Made by a program: the position numbers and the translations under genes | Assembly: GCF_000327385.1 (NCBI RefSeq) | Contig: NW_008711014.1 | Coordinates: 122,458-186,457 of the forward strand | DNA length: 64,000 nucleotides | Source of the DNA: Lottia gigantea | Taxonomy: Eukaryota; Mollusca; Gastropoda; Lottiidae | Reading direction: 5' to 3' | The notes under the pieces: generated by a model | What the model saw: only the letters and a program-made list of their open reading frames with translations | What the model was told of the DNA's origin: nothing | The model's database searches: none | Shown: positions 1 through 12,360 of the stretch, in pieces | Layout: each line of letters starts with the position of its first letter | Numbering within the stretch: the stretch's first letter is position 1

Positions 1-20
1 CAGTCCCCCCATTTTTTCAG

Positions 21-117
21 GTTGCACCAGTCTCGACAGGCTGCTGCTACCACTGCGTGTCGCAAAATCCTTATACGTCGTAACGTTTGGGGTGTCTACA
101 AATTGTGTGATAGATAA
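21..117 (+). CDS. Possible last exon of a gene entering from the left
   Basis: A pyrimidine-rich tract ending in AG (1-20) is followed by an open frame starting at base 22 and ending at TAA 115-117. It encodes about 31 residues, with the final stretch reading CRKILIRRNVWGVYKLCDR. A polyadenylation signal AATAAA lies at 434-439. A second frame, starting at base 21, is also open for 20 codons and contains CCYHC, so the frame is not certain. I do not recognise the family. No upstream exon is visible because the window starts here. The splice-like start and downstream AATAAA are what is seen; that this is coding is inference. Confidence 0.25.
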
Positions 118-574
118 GAGATGAGTCTACAGAAAGCCTGGGTCATTCACGAATATAAAAGCTTTCTGATTGCAAGAAGAGTTTAAAACTTGTTTGTCCA
201 CTGCAAGACATACATCCAGATAGATTGTCACGTAGTCGAAAATCAACACCCACGTCTGACATTTTTGCTTGCAATGTACATTGTAAAAACCTTCCCTCTC
301 ACATAATCTGAAGATCGGTATGTTTCAATATCGCAAATTCAATTTTGAATTGATAAACGATTTTCAATTTTTTTTTCAACTCGATTCTCGACATAGAAAA
401 AGAAGATTTATGGACATTGCGACTGTTCAAAAGAATAAAGTTTGTAACAAAATAACACAAAGTAATTTGTCATGAAAGTGATATTTTTTCTTCCATAAGG
501 AAACATGCAATTTTAAATGAAAAGACATCAAGGTTTTAATAGTGAAAAATACTTTATCATTGTAGAAAGGCCTG
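118..574. other. AT-rich flank, no gene seen
   Basis: Low-complexity AT-rich sequence with an AATAAA at 434-439 that could serve the possible exon at 21-117. I see no exon or repeat here. Confidence 0.4.
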
Positions 575-905
575 TATTGATAACATAGCATAGCATAGCA
601 TAGATAGATAGATTCACTTGTCCAACTTCAGTGGTGACGCAGGCTGAAGATCACATAGCATGAAACTAATGTTTGGTGACAACATAATTCAAGTTCTGTT
701 TTAATATTCCTAAATAACACAGATAGTATAGATAACATAGATAGCATAGATATCATTGATAGCTTAGCATAGATAACATAGATAGCATAGATAGCACATC
801 TAGCATAGATAACATTGATATCATAACATAGATAACATAGATAGCACAGATAACATAGATAACATAGATATCATAGAGAACATAGATAGATAGATCGCAC
901 GGATA
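575..905. repeat. Degenerate TAGATAACATAGATAGCA minisatellite
   Basis: Irregular tandem copies of AGATAACATAGATAGCAT-like words, built on an inner GATA step, interrupted by a unique insert at about 612-720. The copies are imperfect, which suggests an old array. No coding potential. Confidence 0.75.
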
Positions 906-1351
906 GCATAAATATGATGATATGATAAATATTGTTGATGCTCCGTTTCTTGGATTAAACGCAGACTAGAAGAAGAAAAGATGACAGAATTATTTAAATT
1001 ATTAAGAAATCGTGATTTTCAAAGACAATTTGTATTCCGTTTCAGGAACCTTTCAAATATTGTAATTTTATTGGTCTAGAGCCAGGTGATACATGACACA
1101 CTTTACAGAGAATAAATGGGCTATATATTACAGATTAACATCATATTCTAGAATATTTAAAATCTTCGCTGAATCAATCCCTGCAGTGTATTATTTACTT
1201 AACGGAGTAACTGTCTGGCAAAATGAAACGGAATTGTACGTTGTTCCTTACCTGATTGGAGTACGTACAAAACCATGCCGTTTGCCAAAGCTAAAGCCTA
1301 TGCTGTAGCACAATCGAAGTTAACAATGAGGCAAAAGGCAAAAACATTTTT
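906..1351. other. No gene seen
   Basis: Mixed AT-rich sequence. A 71-codon open frame starting at 1093 has no splice context, signal peptide or family resemblance and is probably chance. Confidence 0.35.
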
Positions 1352-1545
1352 ACAGTTTGGTCGACGTTTCAAGAGTGAGGCATTCAGTTTGGTCAACGCT
1401 TCAAGAGTGAGGCATTCAGTTTGGTAGACGTTTCAAGAGTGAGGCATTCAGTTTGGTCGACGTTGCAAGAGTGAGGCATTCAGTTTGGTAGACGTTTCAA
1501 GAGTGAGGCATTCAGTTTGGTCGACGTTTCAAGAGTGAGGCATTT
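1352..1545. repeat. 32-base minisatellite, about six copies
   Basis: Tandem units beginning CAGTTTGGTCGACGTTTCAA and continuing GAGTGAGGCATT, 32 bases each. Copies differ mainly at one position (GGTCGACG versus GGTAGACG), and the two variants partly alternate, as if the array had grown by two-unit steps. Confidence 0.85.
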
Positions 1546-2604
1546 GCCTCAATTCCACTACAACCATTATGACGGCGCCAGCTCTCTGGAACTGGAGTTA
1601 CGAATAGGGGGCAGACTGGATAATGGGACAACTGTAGCAGTTGAGATAACATATTGGGAAGGTGCTTTGGAAACGACATAGGCGTTAACCTCTCGGAAGA
1701 TCTAAAAGGTCCCCTCCCTCCTCCAGAAAATTTGACACATAGAATTGATTTGGTGTATACTGCCATTCTGTACAACCAAGAAGAGCAGGAATTTGAAAAG
1801 AAAGCGACCCAACTGTGAAGGAATTAACACGGACAACCTGCAACACATATTCTATCTTACACGACATTTCTATAGAATCCATCGCTACAGTTTAAATGGT
1901 ATAAGTACTAGATAACAATATACAAGAAGATTTATGTTGACACGGGTAATTAGCAACACGAAAAACACCTGCGAGAAAATAAGAAGATTCATTGAACTTT
2001 AAAGGAAATAAGTCGACATATTGCAATATAATAAAAACTGAGAAAATTCATTATATTCCATCATAAAACACATGAAACCTTGATAAATGACAGGAGGCTG
2101 TCTGCCACGAAATTTCCCTACGAATTTTATCTGTATCTCTGTTTGTTTGTTGTCGGGTTTTTGCCCGAAATTTTTCGGTCGCTGGCGGAAAAGATAATAT
2201 TGTGGGGGCAGCTACTATCCAGTGATAAAATTTAAATCGACCAACTTGAAGAAAATAATATTGTAAGCAGTTCTTCTTGAATTGAAGTCTAGTCAGCTAT
2301 GTCGAATAATTATTTTATAAGTTAAATTTCTCGTTTACTCTAATCACAGTTTACAGATCGTAATAAGTTATAAATTAGTCTTTTGATAAAATCTCTTTAC
2401 AGTCATATAGCTACTTAAATTTTCATTTCATCATCTGAGGCCAATTTCATTTTTTAAAAATCCAAAACTTATGATTTCAGATTTAATAAGTTTGTTTAAT
2501 CACTGAATGATTTCAAAATTAGATTCTAATATAGTTCAAATGCGAGATGCAATTCTGCTATGGTGTTTCCGTCTCGAAATTGTTGTATGTCTATATCAAA
2601 CTTA
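1546..2604. other. No gene seen; fragment of a dispersed repeat
   Basis: Two overlapping minus-strand open frames at 1512-1882 have no recognisable family features. The words around 2095-2180 (GCTGTCTGCC, TTTTGCCCGAAATTTTTCGG) recur in diverged form at about 6560-6650, so both places probably hold pieces of one unclassified dispersed repeat. Confidence 0.35.
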
Positions 2605-2765
2605 AAGATTTTCTAAAAATTGATTGTTTATCAGGGACACTGATAGTATCAATTTGCATCATTCCATTTCCAATCAGACGTCTGTGGTTCCTGCAATTTC
2701 ACCTTTCGCGATAAGTGACGTCATCAAACAATTAGTTTTAGTAGAATCGCAGGAAGCACAAAAAT
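2605..2765. mobile_element. Foldback element, family D (copy 1)
   Basis: One of about five copies of a short non-coding element (others near 15570, 29700, 49990 and 61860). Its arms carry CATTCCATTTCCAATCAGAC and GTCTGTGGTTCCTGCAATTT; the opposite arm ends in a degraded CGCAGGAAGCACA. Between the arms lies the palindrome TGACGTCA (2716-2723). No open frame, so it would depend on enzymes encoded elsewhere. Confidence 0.6.
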
Positions 2766-4764
2766 GAAAGGTGTATTTTCGAGGCGAGCCCCCAAGATCC
2801 CAACTAATCTCAGATTGTCTGAGGCGAATGTTCAGCGTTTAGAGGGCTTAATTTACACTTAATTTTCAAATACGCGACTGATCGAGATACATAACATATC
2901 GTTACACTTGGACACTCGTTGCCAATCTAATTTAGTTGTTGTGGTGACAAGTGAAAAATCACAGTTACTAACAGTTTCCATCAGTTTCTCATGTTCTACA
3001 ATTTAGCAACATTTTCGGTCGGAATGTTTCATGTAGTCGGCCAATTTTCTCTCTGCTTTGGGTCAATCTGTGCCCAACCTGATATTATGAGTAAGAAGTG
3101 AATAAAACTCACATGTAAGACACTGGTCAGGGCCAAGGAAATTTGTCGAATAAAAATTAAGGTGAATTAACATAGTATTTAGTTTTGGACGTTCAAAACC
3201 TGACCGTGGTAAAACTGAAAAGTGATTGATTCGTTATAACAGCTATTAATATCTTGTTTCGTTCTTGTTTATGTTCATAGATTGATTAATATCAAACACT
3301 AACAATACAATACTTCATTATCCTTCAAGTCCTTACAACCGGAAATTAGCAAACCATTGTTTCCGAAACTCACTAGAATACAATACTTAAAACTGACTTG
3401 TGCGTATTCATTAGTTCAGGTGCAGTTAGAGTCCTCAATATTCAGGGACAATTGGTTCAATGAAAGCCATGTAGTAAGAAGAGGGGCGGGGGTGGGGGTC
3501 ATTTTGCAAGGAAGCGACCATAACTAAGCTTGTTTTCTATTTTCTACCAAGGTGTTTAGAGAGCATAGACTCACTGGACTTCTTTTGAAGCTAGCAGTAG
3601 GGCGTTAGTGTAAGGAAATGTGCTGGAGATGTAGCGTTACAAATAGATGTAATGGGGAAGGTAACACGCTAGGGGTGTAGCGTTACAAAAAGACGGATAA
3701 ACTACATCGGGCCTTGTTTCTTCGTCCCATTCAAACCACAGTCATTGACAGGGAACTACAATATTTCAATCGAAGGCCCTTGTATAGTGCAGTTGTCTTG
3801 GCAAAATTCCGTCATATTTAGGGTTTTGATTTAGTCCTAACTGATGCAGTAGAAAAAGATATTTCCATGTTATCTGTGCCTGTGACATTCTCCTAAAATT
3901 CGATATGAAATAAATAGAGAAATCAAAATAACACATACAATTCTTTAATTCTCTTTCTAACTATAGAGTACGGAAATTGTCTAACTATTGTCAGAGAGAA
4001 ATAGCTATTATAGACAGATAATATTGTCATACAGTTTTATATCTCATACTAATATTACAGACTTAAAATAAATCATTGAACACGTGTCGAATATCCTTCT
4101 TTTATTTTAAAATACATTGTCTAGTCAGTTTTTATCATATTTCTAAGATTGTCAGATTGGCACTGTGTTCTGTGAACAAGCCATTTTCGGACAGTAGGCA
4201 TTATACTCTTGAGATGTAGTCCAAACTTCCAAAATTACGGCGCGGTAGTATTCGCATGTCGGGAATATGAGAAATACAAACGGTCAATCACATTTGAGAG
4301 TCATGTTCAAAAACATTGTTTTACTGGTTTTATCAGATTTAAAGCCATAGCGATTTATAACAACTAATCTCGCCCGTCCCTGTCAGAATGACATAACATG
4401 ACATTGGTCAACTCTTGACAACTGTGATCAACTGTATAATTTCCGACATGGTCTATCTTTTTAATCATATTTTATATAAAAGATGGTCTCTTGCAATACA
4501 TGGCATCACATCCGTCAGCAGTCTATTGATGGATATTTTTACATAATGGATATTTTGTCGACTACTTTCAAAATAGCTATCAGAGGCTGATGTTACGGTC
4601 TACCACCACAGTTGACATGAGTGAAACGCTTATAACAGGAAATTGGTCAACTGTGATCAACTGTGATCGACAGAATAGTCGCAGAATCTGACCGAATCTG
4701 AGCTGTTAGCATTGGGGGTAATGAGACGCTTTGTAGTCTAACATATACCTTTTGGTCGTTCTAT
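2766..4764. other. No gene seen
   Basis: AT-rich spacer. Part of 4205-4360 (AAACGGTCAATCACATTTGA and following) is loosely repeated at about 5035-5130, an old local duplication. The word GTCAACTGTGATCAACTGTG recurs near 4420 and 4645. Confidence 0.35.
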
Positions 4765-5857
4765 TCAGTCAATCTCTTCTCCGACATGAACTTGATCACG
4801 AAATAAAAAGTATTTATACGGGGAAGAAGGGTAATAGTAAGGATTTACAGGGGGAAGGAATCCTGAAACGGTTAATAGAAAGGAAATAATTGAAGACAGT
4901 AGATGAGAGACGGCCTTGAGAAATACGATATGATATGATCTAAAGGCTATTTTAGTAACTAACATACTATAAGATATGGTCGAAAATATCACCATTACTG
5001 CTCGGTATCATATCATCATTGCTGTATATTTGAGAGAAATATGAGAAGAGTAACGCAAACAGTCAATCAAACTTGAAAGTCAACAGCGAAAACAACACAA
5101 AAAAGACGAAGTGAAATGTGCTACATTGTTTTATAGTGGGTTCAATACCACAGATCTAAATTGTTGTTAGCGATCAATAAGAGATCATGGATGAGATGTG
5201 TTGAAGCAATAACGATTTGATAATAAAGTTTTTCATATGTATTGCAACTTTCTATGAACCAAAAGATCTTCTTTTGAGTAGTTAAATAATTAAACATATT
5301 TCAATTCCGAAAATGAAGTGACCTGAGAGTAACTTAGGCCTTTATGTATAGCCCACATTTTCACTTTCATATGTCCAATAAAAACTGTGATCTTGACTCT
5401 CTGCTTTTGCTTCTGTTTTCGTGATTTGTACCGAATCGGGTTTACTCTACGAATATTATCAGAAAATTACAGACAAATTTCAATTCCGTAACCGAAGTTA
5501 CCAGACATATGTTTTTCCTGTCAAAGTTTCATATGTCCAAATTTTTTACCTGAAGTGTAATCACTGCAATCTCAACAGTAGATTTTAATTTACGTTTTAG
5601 TGATTGCGACTTTCGTTCCTATTCTCTTTGTATTTACCCTGACCAACTTCCCATGATAGCATGTGTATATTATGTGATCTCAACATTGTTATTTCATTGA
5701 CTTTTCAATTATGTTTTTATGCCTGGAACAGTATCACTGTTACCTGCATAATATGCATGCAGAGAAAATAGTCCAGGTAAAAATAATAAATTTGAAGAGT
5801 CTTACCTGTAGCGATAAGCAAGGAGTAAAATAATCCCAAGATCAGTAAAAAATCCAT
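4765..5857 (-). CDS. Putative small secreted peptide, two exons, 49 residues
   Basis: Exon 1 is 5857-5806: ATG and 17 codons reading MDFLLILGLFYSLLIAT, a strong signal peptide, ending in phase 1 at a good donor (G/GTAAGA). Exon 2 is 4862-4765, after a pyrimidine-rich acceptor (TTAACCGTTTCAG). It continues in the matching phase as GFLPPVNPYYYPSSPYKYF and ends RDQVHVGEEID before TGA 4767-4765. The summed length is exactly 50 codons. The mature part would be about 31 residues, rich in Pro and Tyr with an acidic end and no cysteines. I do not recognise the family; a neuropeptide, antimicrobial peptide or matrix peptide are all open. Extra exons may hide in the 943-base intron. The signal peptide and phase agreement are seen; that the two exons join is inference. 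Confidence 0.45.
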
Positions 5858-7698
5858 GACTGTAAATATTTACAAAGAAATAACCATAGCGCGTCTAGAA
5901 TTATTACTAGAAGAATAGTGATTTGTTTTTGGTGGTCTTCAAAATTTAAACCTTTATCGTATTATTCACATCTGAAAGACTCGTCCATTTTGTGCTAGGG
6001 GTGAAAACAATGTTATTAGAAGCCGACACGTGGTTCGAACAGCAAACTATCAGAGTTCCAAGAGTAAAACCTCTAACTATTGGTTCACTATTACTGTCTT
6101 CATTCAAACTAACCAATCACTTTCCTCGATTTATAATCGATATTGTTGATAGAGGTGCAGTCCTGGATAAGACAGTTTGCGTGTGATAATTTACCTCTAA
6201 TGGAACAGAGCCTGGTTACAGAGAAAAGAATTAGTAAGACTTGTTTCTAGCGAGTAATTTACATTCAATTATTACTAAGATTTAATGATTGTCTCGCAGC
6301 AAATCTATCAATTCGCAAATTGGTCCAACTAAAGCAGGTTTGATCTGTTTCATGTCGTAATACGTGTAACATTTCTTACTTTGATCAAAGTTAAGGAATT
6401 GAGATATCCAATTCTGTTATCCGGTCTCAGAGCTAAAACCAACACCTCGCCGAATCCTCCCTTTCTCGAAATATAAGATACAATGATTGTCCGCGTCACA
6501 CTACAAGCAAAGTTGTTTACTTTTATCTTAGCTAAGGTATTAAGTCGTCTGAAATTCTGTTAATGGACTTTGGGGGGGGGGGGGGCTGTTTTGCCCGAAA
6601 TTTTCCCAAATTTAGCTGTATTTTTCAGTGTTTTTGGGTTGTCGCCCGAAAATACAATAATTGCAAACGACCTTTACAAACTGTTAACAGGCGCAGCATG
6701 TGTTATCTACTGTTATTTTCTCCAGGACAATGCGTATTAAGAATGGCATTAATCGACGCTGGAAAATTATCACATTAAAGGATACATAATAGGTTCAAAA
6801 GGTTATCGGATGCATGTTTTTACGCAACTATTTCGAGTTAGTTTGAAACTATTCTAAGACCATAACCCTGTAATTGTGCTTCCAGTTACAATAATCCTTA
6901 GGTATTTATCATTAGCGACTATTAGTAATAAAGTTACGTCGTGTTTACCAGGCTTTATGAATATAATGGTTCAAATTCTCCTCAAAGTAACAAAAGCTCT
7001 CATGCCACGGCCAGGGCTTTCCAGAGTCGGTCCGGTGTCGGCTTTCAGCATTTATCACCTACCATTAACAACTGATGCTGTCTACGAGACGATAAGGGGC
7101 AGTCGACAATTTAGATCAATCAGCAGTAAGAGCAGAGACAATGTAGAAGAGTGCAAATATAAAATAAGATTTCTTATTGACTTTAACATTCTAAGAGAAT
7201 CATTGAGGAACAATCAGACTGATTCCGTTTAAAGAGAAATAGAACCATAAAATAACTATCATTTACTGCCGTTACCTCCTGGTTTCTCTCAATCAAAGAC
7301 TTGCAGGAATCTTGAGAGTTAAATTGACCGATGTTTTATTGGAATCGCTTCTGTGGTTTCACATTAGATTAGATTAAGGTAATGTGATTGATGCAATAAG
7401 TGGTTAGAGAATACAGAAAACAGGTTTCAGTTCCTCGATATGGAGATTATATTAACTTATTTTATAAGCCTCATGCCGTAACAATCTGGTTGATTCAAAC
7501 CATAATTATGATTCAATTTGACAATTTGCAATCCGATGATCCTTTTCGAAGGTTATATGCTTCACTATAAGCCGATTGGCATTCATATTCCCAATTGTTT
7601 AAGTGATTCGATTTATTGTCTGATAACAAAGCTTTAAACAATAATTACAAAGACGCTGTATTGAAACCTTGAGCTCCCTCAGCGACATGGTCGTTTGC
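5858..7698. other. No convincing gene
   Basis: Contains a run of G at about 6570-6585 and a diverged relative (6560-6660) of the repeat fragment near 2095-2180. A 118-codon open frame at 6876-7232 on the plus strand is the longest, but it has no splice context or recognisable motif. Confidence 0.3.
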
Positions 7699-7928
7699 AT
7701 CTTCACAATGTCAAGCTATTACAAACTTCGCCTTGAAGCCAACTAGAGACCCTTGACATAAAGTCTGTAGATAATCTGGCTTATTGTTTACAGACTTTCT
7801 GTTGAGGCCTCTGATTGGCTAAATTCCTTTACGTAAAATCCACTCAGATGCAATTTTGTGACACATGAAGAGTGGCTTTTGAAGTTAAGATATAAAACGT
7901 TTCTAATTACTTGCAATTGTGAAGATGA
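7699..7928. mobile_element. MITE family A (copy 1)
   Basis: Left terminus CATCTTCACAATGTCAAGCT followed by ATTACAAACTTCG. The right terminus is its degraded complement, ending AATTGTGAAGATG at about 7928. The interior contains CCTCTGATTGGCT, shared with the copy at 29303. No open frame. Six or so related termini occur in this window. Confidence 0.65.
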
Positions 7929-10705
7929 TGTGCTTCGGGATGTGTATAATAAAGATTCCTTGACAGTTTACAGAATCGAAAAGTCGGCTGTAAATAATTT
8001 TTCATTTTATTACTATCATATATATCAAATAGAATATTTGTTGTTATCAAATATGTAATTTTTCATAAGATTTTTACCGGAAGGCTTGTCAGAATGAGGG
8101 GTAAATAAAACAACAAGTCTATATCGATGAAACTCTTTGATATCCGAGGCTATTCCGGCTTGGTCAATATGAGTCTAGATTAAACAGTACCCTACCCCTC
8201 GAGCATATAGAGTGCATTCACATAGTGAATATAAGTGCACTTTCTGTCACAGCTAGACATTTAGACAATAGTCTAATAGAGGCCCAGTGTGCTACAGACT
8301 GCATACCTGCAAACGATAATGAAATCTCGACAGTTTAAACCGAAATAGAGAAAGCTACAGTCGCTGCGCTGCCGAAATTTCCCTCATTGCACAAAACACT
8401 AGCCCTATCATGTGCAGAGATGGAGGACGTAAAACTCCATTTAGTTTGTCCTCAGTGTGTAACTTCCGAGCCTCATCTTTGAAGCATATTTACATTAATA
8501 CAGGGATAACATTTCTTTAGTCTTTGTTATCAAGGCCCCATTGGCAAAAACTCTTACCGTAAAGTTTTATACTTACATCACTCAATATATAATTCCGATA
8601 TTGTTAGTAATCTAATTGACAAAATACTATATTAATAGTGAATATAATTTGATGAAGTAATAAGGCCAGTGTTTCTTTATTATACAATATATAACGATAG
8701 AGTTATCGAACTTGACTGGTCATGTGTTACTTTCCAATTTAACTTCTAACAAATCCATTACCTAGATAACTAACACTGTCTTCTCCTTCTATTAGCAATG
8801 AATCTATACAGACGCGGGAAGGCAGGTGATTTGTTTTATCCAGACGATAATATCTTTTTGTTGCTGGGAACGGGAAATCCAATCAGACTGGCATTAGGTC
8901 CAGAAGCTATCGATTATAGAAAATATTCTTTGAATATACAAAGTACTAACGATACGAAACGAAAATTCACAAATAACAGTTTGGCAAAACGTTGGTATCG
9001 ACATTTGAGAAAGTATATCAATCATAAGGAAGTACATGTGTTTATCATTATGAAAAGTGGTATCAGGTGTCTATGGGAGTGATGAAATGAGATTTTACTT
9101 CTACTTTGCAACTGGTCATCACAAATACTACAAATACAATCAATGTCAAGATGCATGTCATCTGTCTGCCTATAAAAATATAAGGTTTGATATAAGCTGC
9201 TCCTTGGAAAAACCGCAGTGATATATTCAAATTTTTCTAAGCAACTGGGTCGAGTGGAATTATGAAAGGCCATCGGACGTCCACACGCCGACAGAGATTA
9301 GAACAAACGACGACCCTTTCTTCGACGTAATCAAGCAAATGACCAACGCTTTACCCGACTGTGCTACAGACCCCTGTAAACATATAAGATATTGTTCCTA
9401 TGTGAGGATAACTCCTATTCGTTACATATTTCTATCTTTACAAATAGCCATCATATATCAAAGGAATGATGAAAGATAGATGGACATTAGTTTGTGTGGG
9501 TAATTAATCAAGCCATGTGGCAGGCTGTGGGTTGTATTTAATGAACACTAACAATAAGTCAATGGCAACTTGTCAGACCAGTGTTAACATGAGACTAGAT
9601 TTTACTGATAATACTCACTACAACCAATGCTTCGACCATCAATGTACAATGCGGATGATGTACGAGAGGAATGTATTATGACTAATACACTTGTACAAAT
9701 GACATAATATCTTTCCATGTTCAATCATTTTATACAACATCTTAATGGGGCCCTCAGACCATAGCGATCACCAGTTGCGTATGGTTGCGAATAGAATGGC
9801 TGTCGATAAGTTTCGAACTCATCATTTTATTCAACCTCCTTTAGAACTATTTCTGGGCTATTTGAGGATGAGTTGTAACACATACAGTTAGAGCGTCAAC
9901 TTGACGTCATTTTCTTGGTTACAGAATGTCTTCTCATCTCAGTTAGTGTCAAAAAGTCATATTTTCCCATTATTTCAGCTCATCCAGCTGTAAGTTTGTA
10001 TGGATAATCTGGTCAATATCAATGCTAAGAAGTTAGGTCAAGGGAAAGCTTAGATACAGAACATGGTGGTTCTTACTTTTCTGCTTTCAGAGGCAATCAC
10101 ACCCTCAAGGCGTCCAAAGGTTATTCCGACCAAGGTACCACATCCGGTTGCATGTCGAATAAGCTGACTTAATCGACTGTCTTGAAGTTTTCATAGGACA
10201 CTTAATCGAGGATCGTGTCCTTCCTGTTGTGCATTGATAACAATAACATATTGTTTCGATGAATGTCACAGACAGAAAACTTAATAAAGACATGCCAGGT
10301 AGCCAAGAAGACTTAGGGAAAAGTTTCAAAGCAAAATGGGTACGAAAAAGCAAATGGTTTGGAACCAAGATTTTAGATTACTAGTCCTAAACATCTGCCT
10401 CTTATCCAGACTCTGATAGATATGTTCAAAATAGCTCTCAGAGTTTGGAATAGAGGCAGATTTTTCGGTTTAAGCAATGTCCATTATACTTGGCAATATA
10501 CTGAAATCGTTGAAATCCATCTGGGACGCTATAGATAATATTATATTAATTGAAAGCTTAGTATAACTGGCAGTCTTGTCATAACTGTCTGCCTCCATAT
10601 ATTGGTGGTATATTATTTATTACATGTTTTCATCTTACTGGTAACATGTTAGAACATTTCTTTTGATTATTTATCTCTACATAAAACACGAAAAGCTTTC
10701 ACAAC
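7929..10705. other. No convincing gene
   Basis: AT-rich spacer. A 94-codon plus-strand open frame (8798-9082) follows a reasonable acceptor (CTTCTCCTTCTATTAG) and ends at a TGA. Its product resembles nothing I know, and open frames of this size are expected by chance in 64 kb, so it is only noted here. Confidence 0.3.
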
Positions 10706-10890
10706 TTATTTAATTTCCTCAGGTGTTAATTGACGAGGTACGGTGTCCGGTACAGTGTCGGGTTCGATGTACATTGGAGTATCATTATCATTTCGACATC
10801 CTTTTCCTTGATTATAACAAAGAAACAAACAGTTGCGTGGTCGAAGAAGATGAAGGGCACATTGAACACAGGTTGAAATAGGGAAGTTGC
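10706..10890 (-). CDS. Orphan last exon of a cysteine-rich protein
   Basis: The minus strand is open from 10890 to TAA 10708-10706, 61 codons, with no internal Met near the start. It reads through CVQCALHLLRPRNCLFLCYN and then QGKGCRNDND, followed by a proline/acid-rich tail ending PRQLTPEEIK. Five cysteines lie in 26 residues (CxxC, then CxxxC, then C), as in a small secreted disulfide-rich protein. An AG at 10892-10891 could be the acceptor (entry phase 1), but the tract before it is poor in pyrimidines. I found no upstream exon with a signal peptide; the 11.3-12.4 kb tandem array lies in the direction where one should be. Family not recognised. It could be a pseudogene remnant. Confidence 0.4.
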
Positions 10891-11285
10891 CTTGATATTG
10901 CAGTTTTTGTTAGTGGCGGTTCTTTTACAATTTGATGACTTTCATATTTTCAGGGCTGGCCAAGGACATCTTGAAGTATATCTCTGAGAGTTTGAAAGAG
11001 ATCAGTTTACGAACAGCTCAGATACTACCCGTCGAACTTTGGGACTTTTTTTTTTTGGGACACCCTGTATATATAACGATATACCGCAAATTTAACTAAA
11101 AATTTAACTGGTGTTAGAAATCTATGATCCATTATATAAGAGGGAAATGTTAGCAACTTGCGGTTCAGTGTTTGAGAATTGAAACCAATTACGCCGCCGC
11201 TCTTGCTATCATGGTAAAGGACGAAACATTCCATACAATTCATTTTAAAACGACCGAGAAGTTCAGAAAGTACGACGCACATTTC
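10891..11285. other. No gene seen
   Basis: Spacer between the orphan exon and the tandem array. The expected upstream exon of the 10706-10890 frame was searched for here by eye and not found. Confidence 0.35.
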
Positions 11286-12360
11286 CATTTCCATTCATTT
11301 TAAAGCGACCCGAACGTAGAACGTAAAACCCTATTTCAATTTATTTTAAAGTAGCCTGAAAGTTCTACAAAGTTCGTTAAACTTTATTCAATTCATTATA
11401 AGACGATCGGGAAGTTCAGAAAGTACGATGTACTACTCCATTCAATTAATTATAAGACGATCGGGAAGTTCAGAAAGTACGATGTACTACTCCATTCAAT
11501 TCATTTTAAACGATCAGGAAGTTTAGAGAGTAACACTCCATTTGATTCATTATAAGACGATCAGGAAGTTCAGAAAGTACGATGTAAAACTCCATTCAAT
11601 TCATTAAAAGACAATCAGGAAGTTCATAAAGTATGATGTAAAACTCCAATTAATTCATTATAAGACGATCGGGAAGTTCAGAAAGCACGATGTACTACTC
11701 CATTCAATTCATTTTAAACGATCAGGAGGTTTAGAGAGTAACACTCCATTTGATTCATTATAAGACGATCAGGAAGTTCAGAAAGTACGATGTAAAACTC
11801 CATTCAATTCATTAAAAGACAATCAGGAAGTTCATAAAGTATGATGTAAAACTCCAATTAATTCATTATAAGACGATCAGGAAGTTTAGAAAGCACGATG
11901 TACTACTCCAATTAATTCATTTTAAACGATCAGGAAGTTTAGAGAGTAACACTCCATTTGATTCATTATAAGACGATCAGGAAGTTTAGAAAGCACGATG
12001 TACTACTCCATTCAATTCATTTAAACGATCAGGAAGTTTAGAAAGTAACACTCCATTTGATTCATTATAAGACGATCAGGAAGTTCAGAAAGTACGATGT
12101 ACTACTCCATTCAATTCATTTAAACGATCAGGAAGTTTAGAAAGTAACACTCCATTTGATTCATTATAAGACGATCAGGAAGTTCAGAAAGTACGATGTA
12201 CTACTCCAATTAATTCATTTTAAACGATCAGGAAGTTTAGAGAGTAACACTCCATTTGATTCATTATAAGACGATCAGGAAGTTCAGAAAGCACGATGTA
12301 AAACTCCAATCGATCGGGATAGTTCAGAAAGTAATACTCCATTTAATTCATTTTAAAGCT
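11286..12360. repeat. Two-module tandem array (higher-order repeat)
   Basis: Two related modules, roughly 45-55 bases each, alternate. Module A reads TTCATTATAAGACGATCAGG then AAGTTCAGAAAGTACGATGT then ACTACTCCA. Module B reads TTCATTTTAAACGATCAGGA then AGTTTAGAGAGTAACACTCC. From about 11400 to 12290 they come mostly as A-B or A-A-B groups, so the array has a higher-order period of about 100-155 bases. The first modules (11286-11400) are the most diverged, which points to growth towards the right. Confidence 0.8.

Noticed and set aside
6876-7232. 118-codon plus-strand frame
   Set aside because: No recognisable motif, splice context or repeat relation; frames of this length occur by chance several times in 64 kb.
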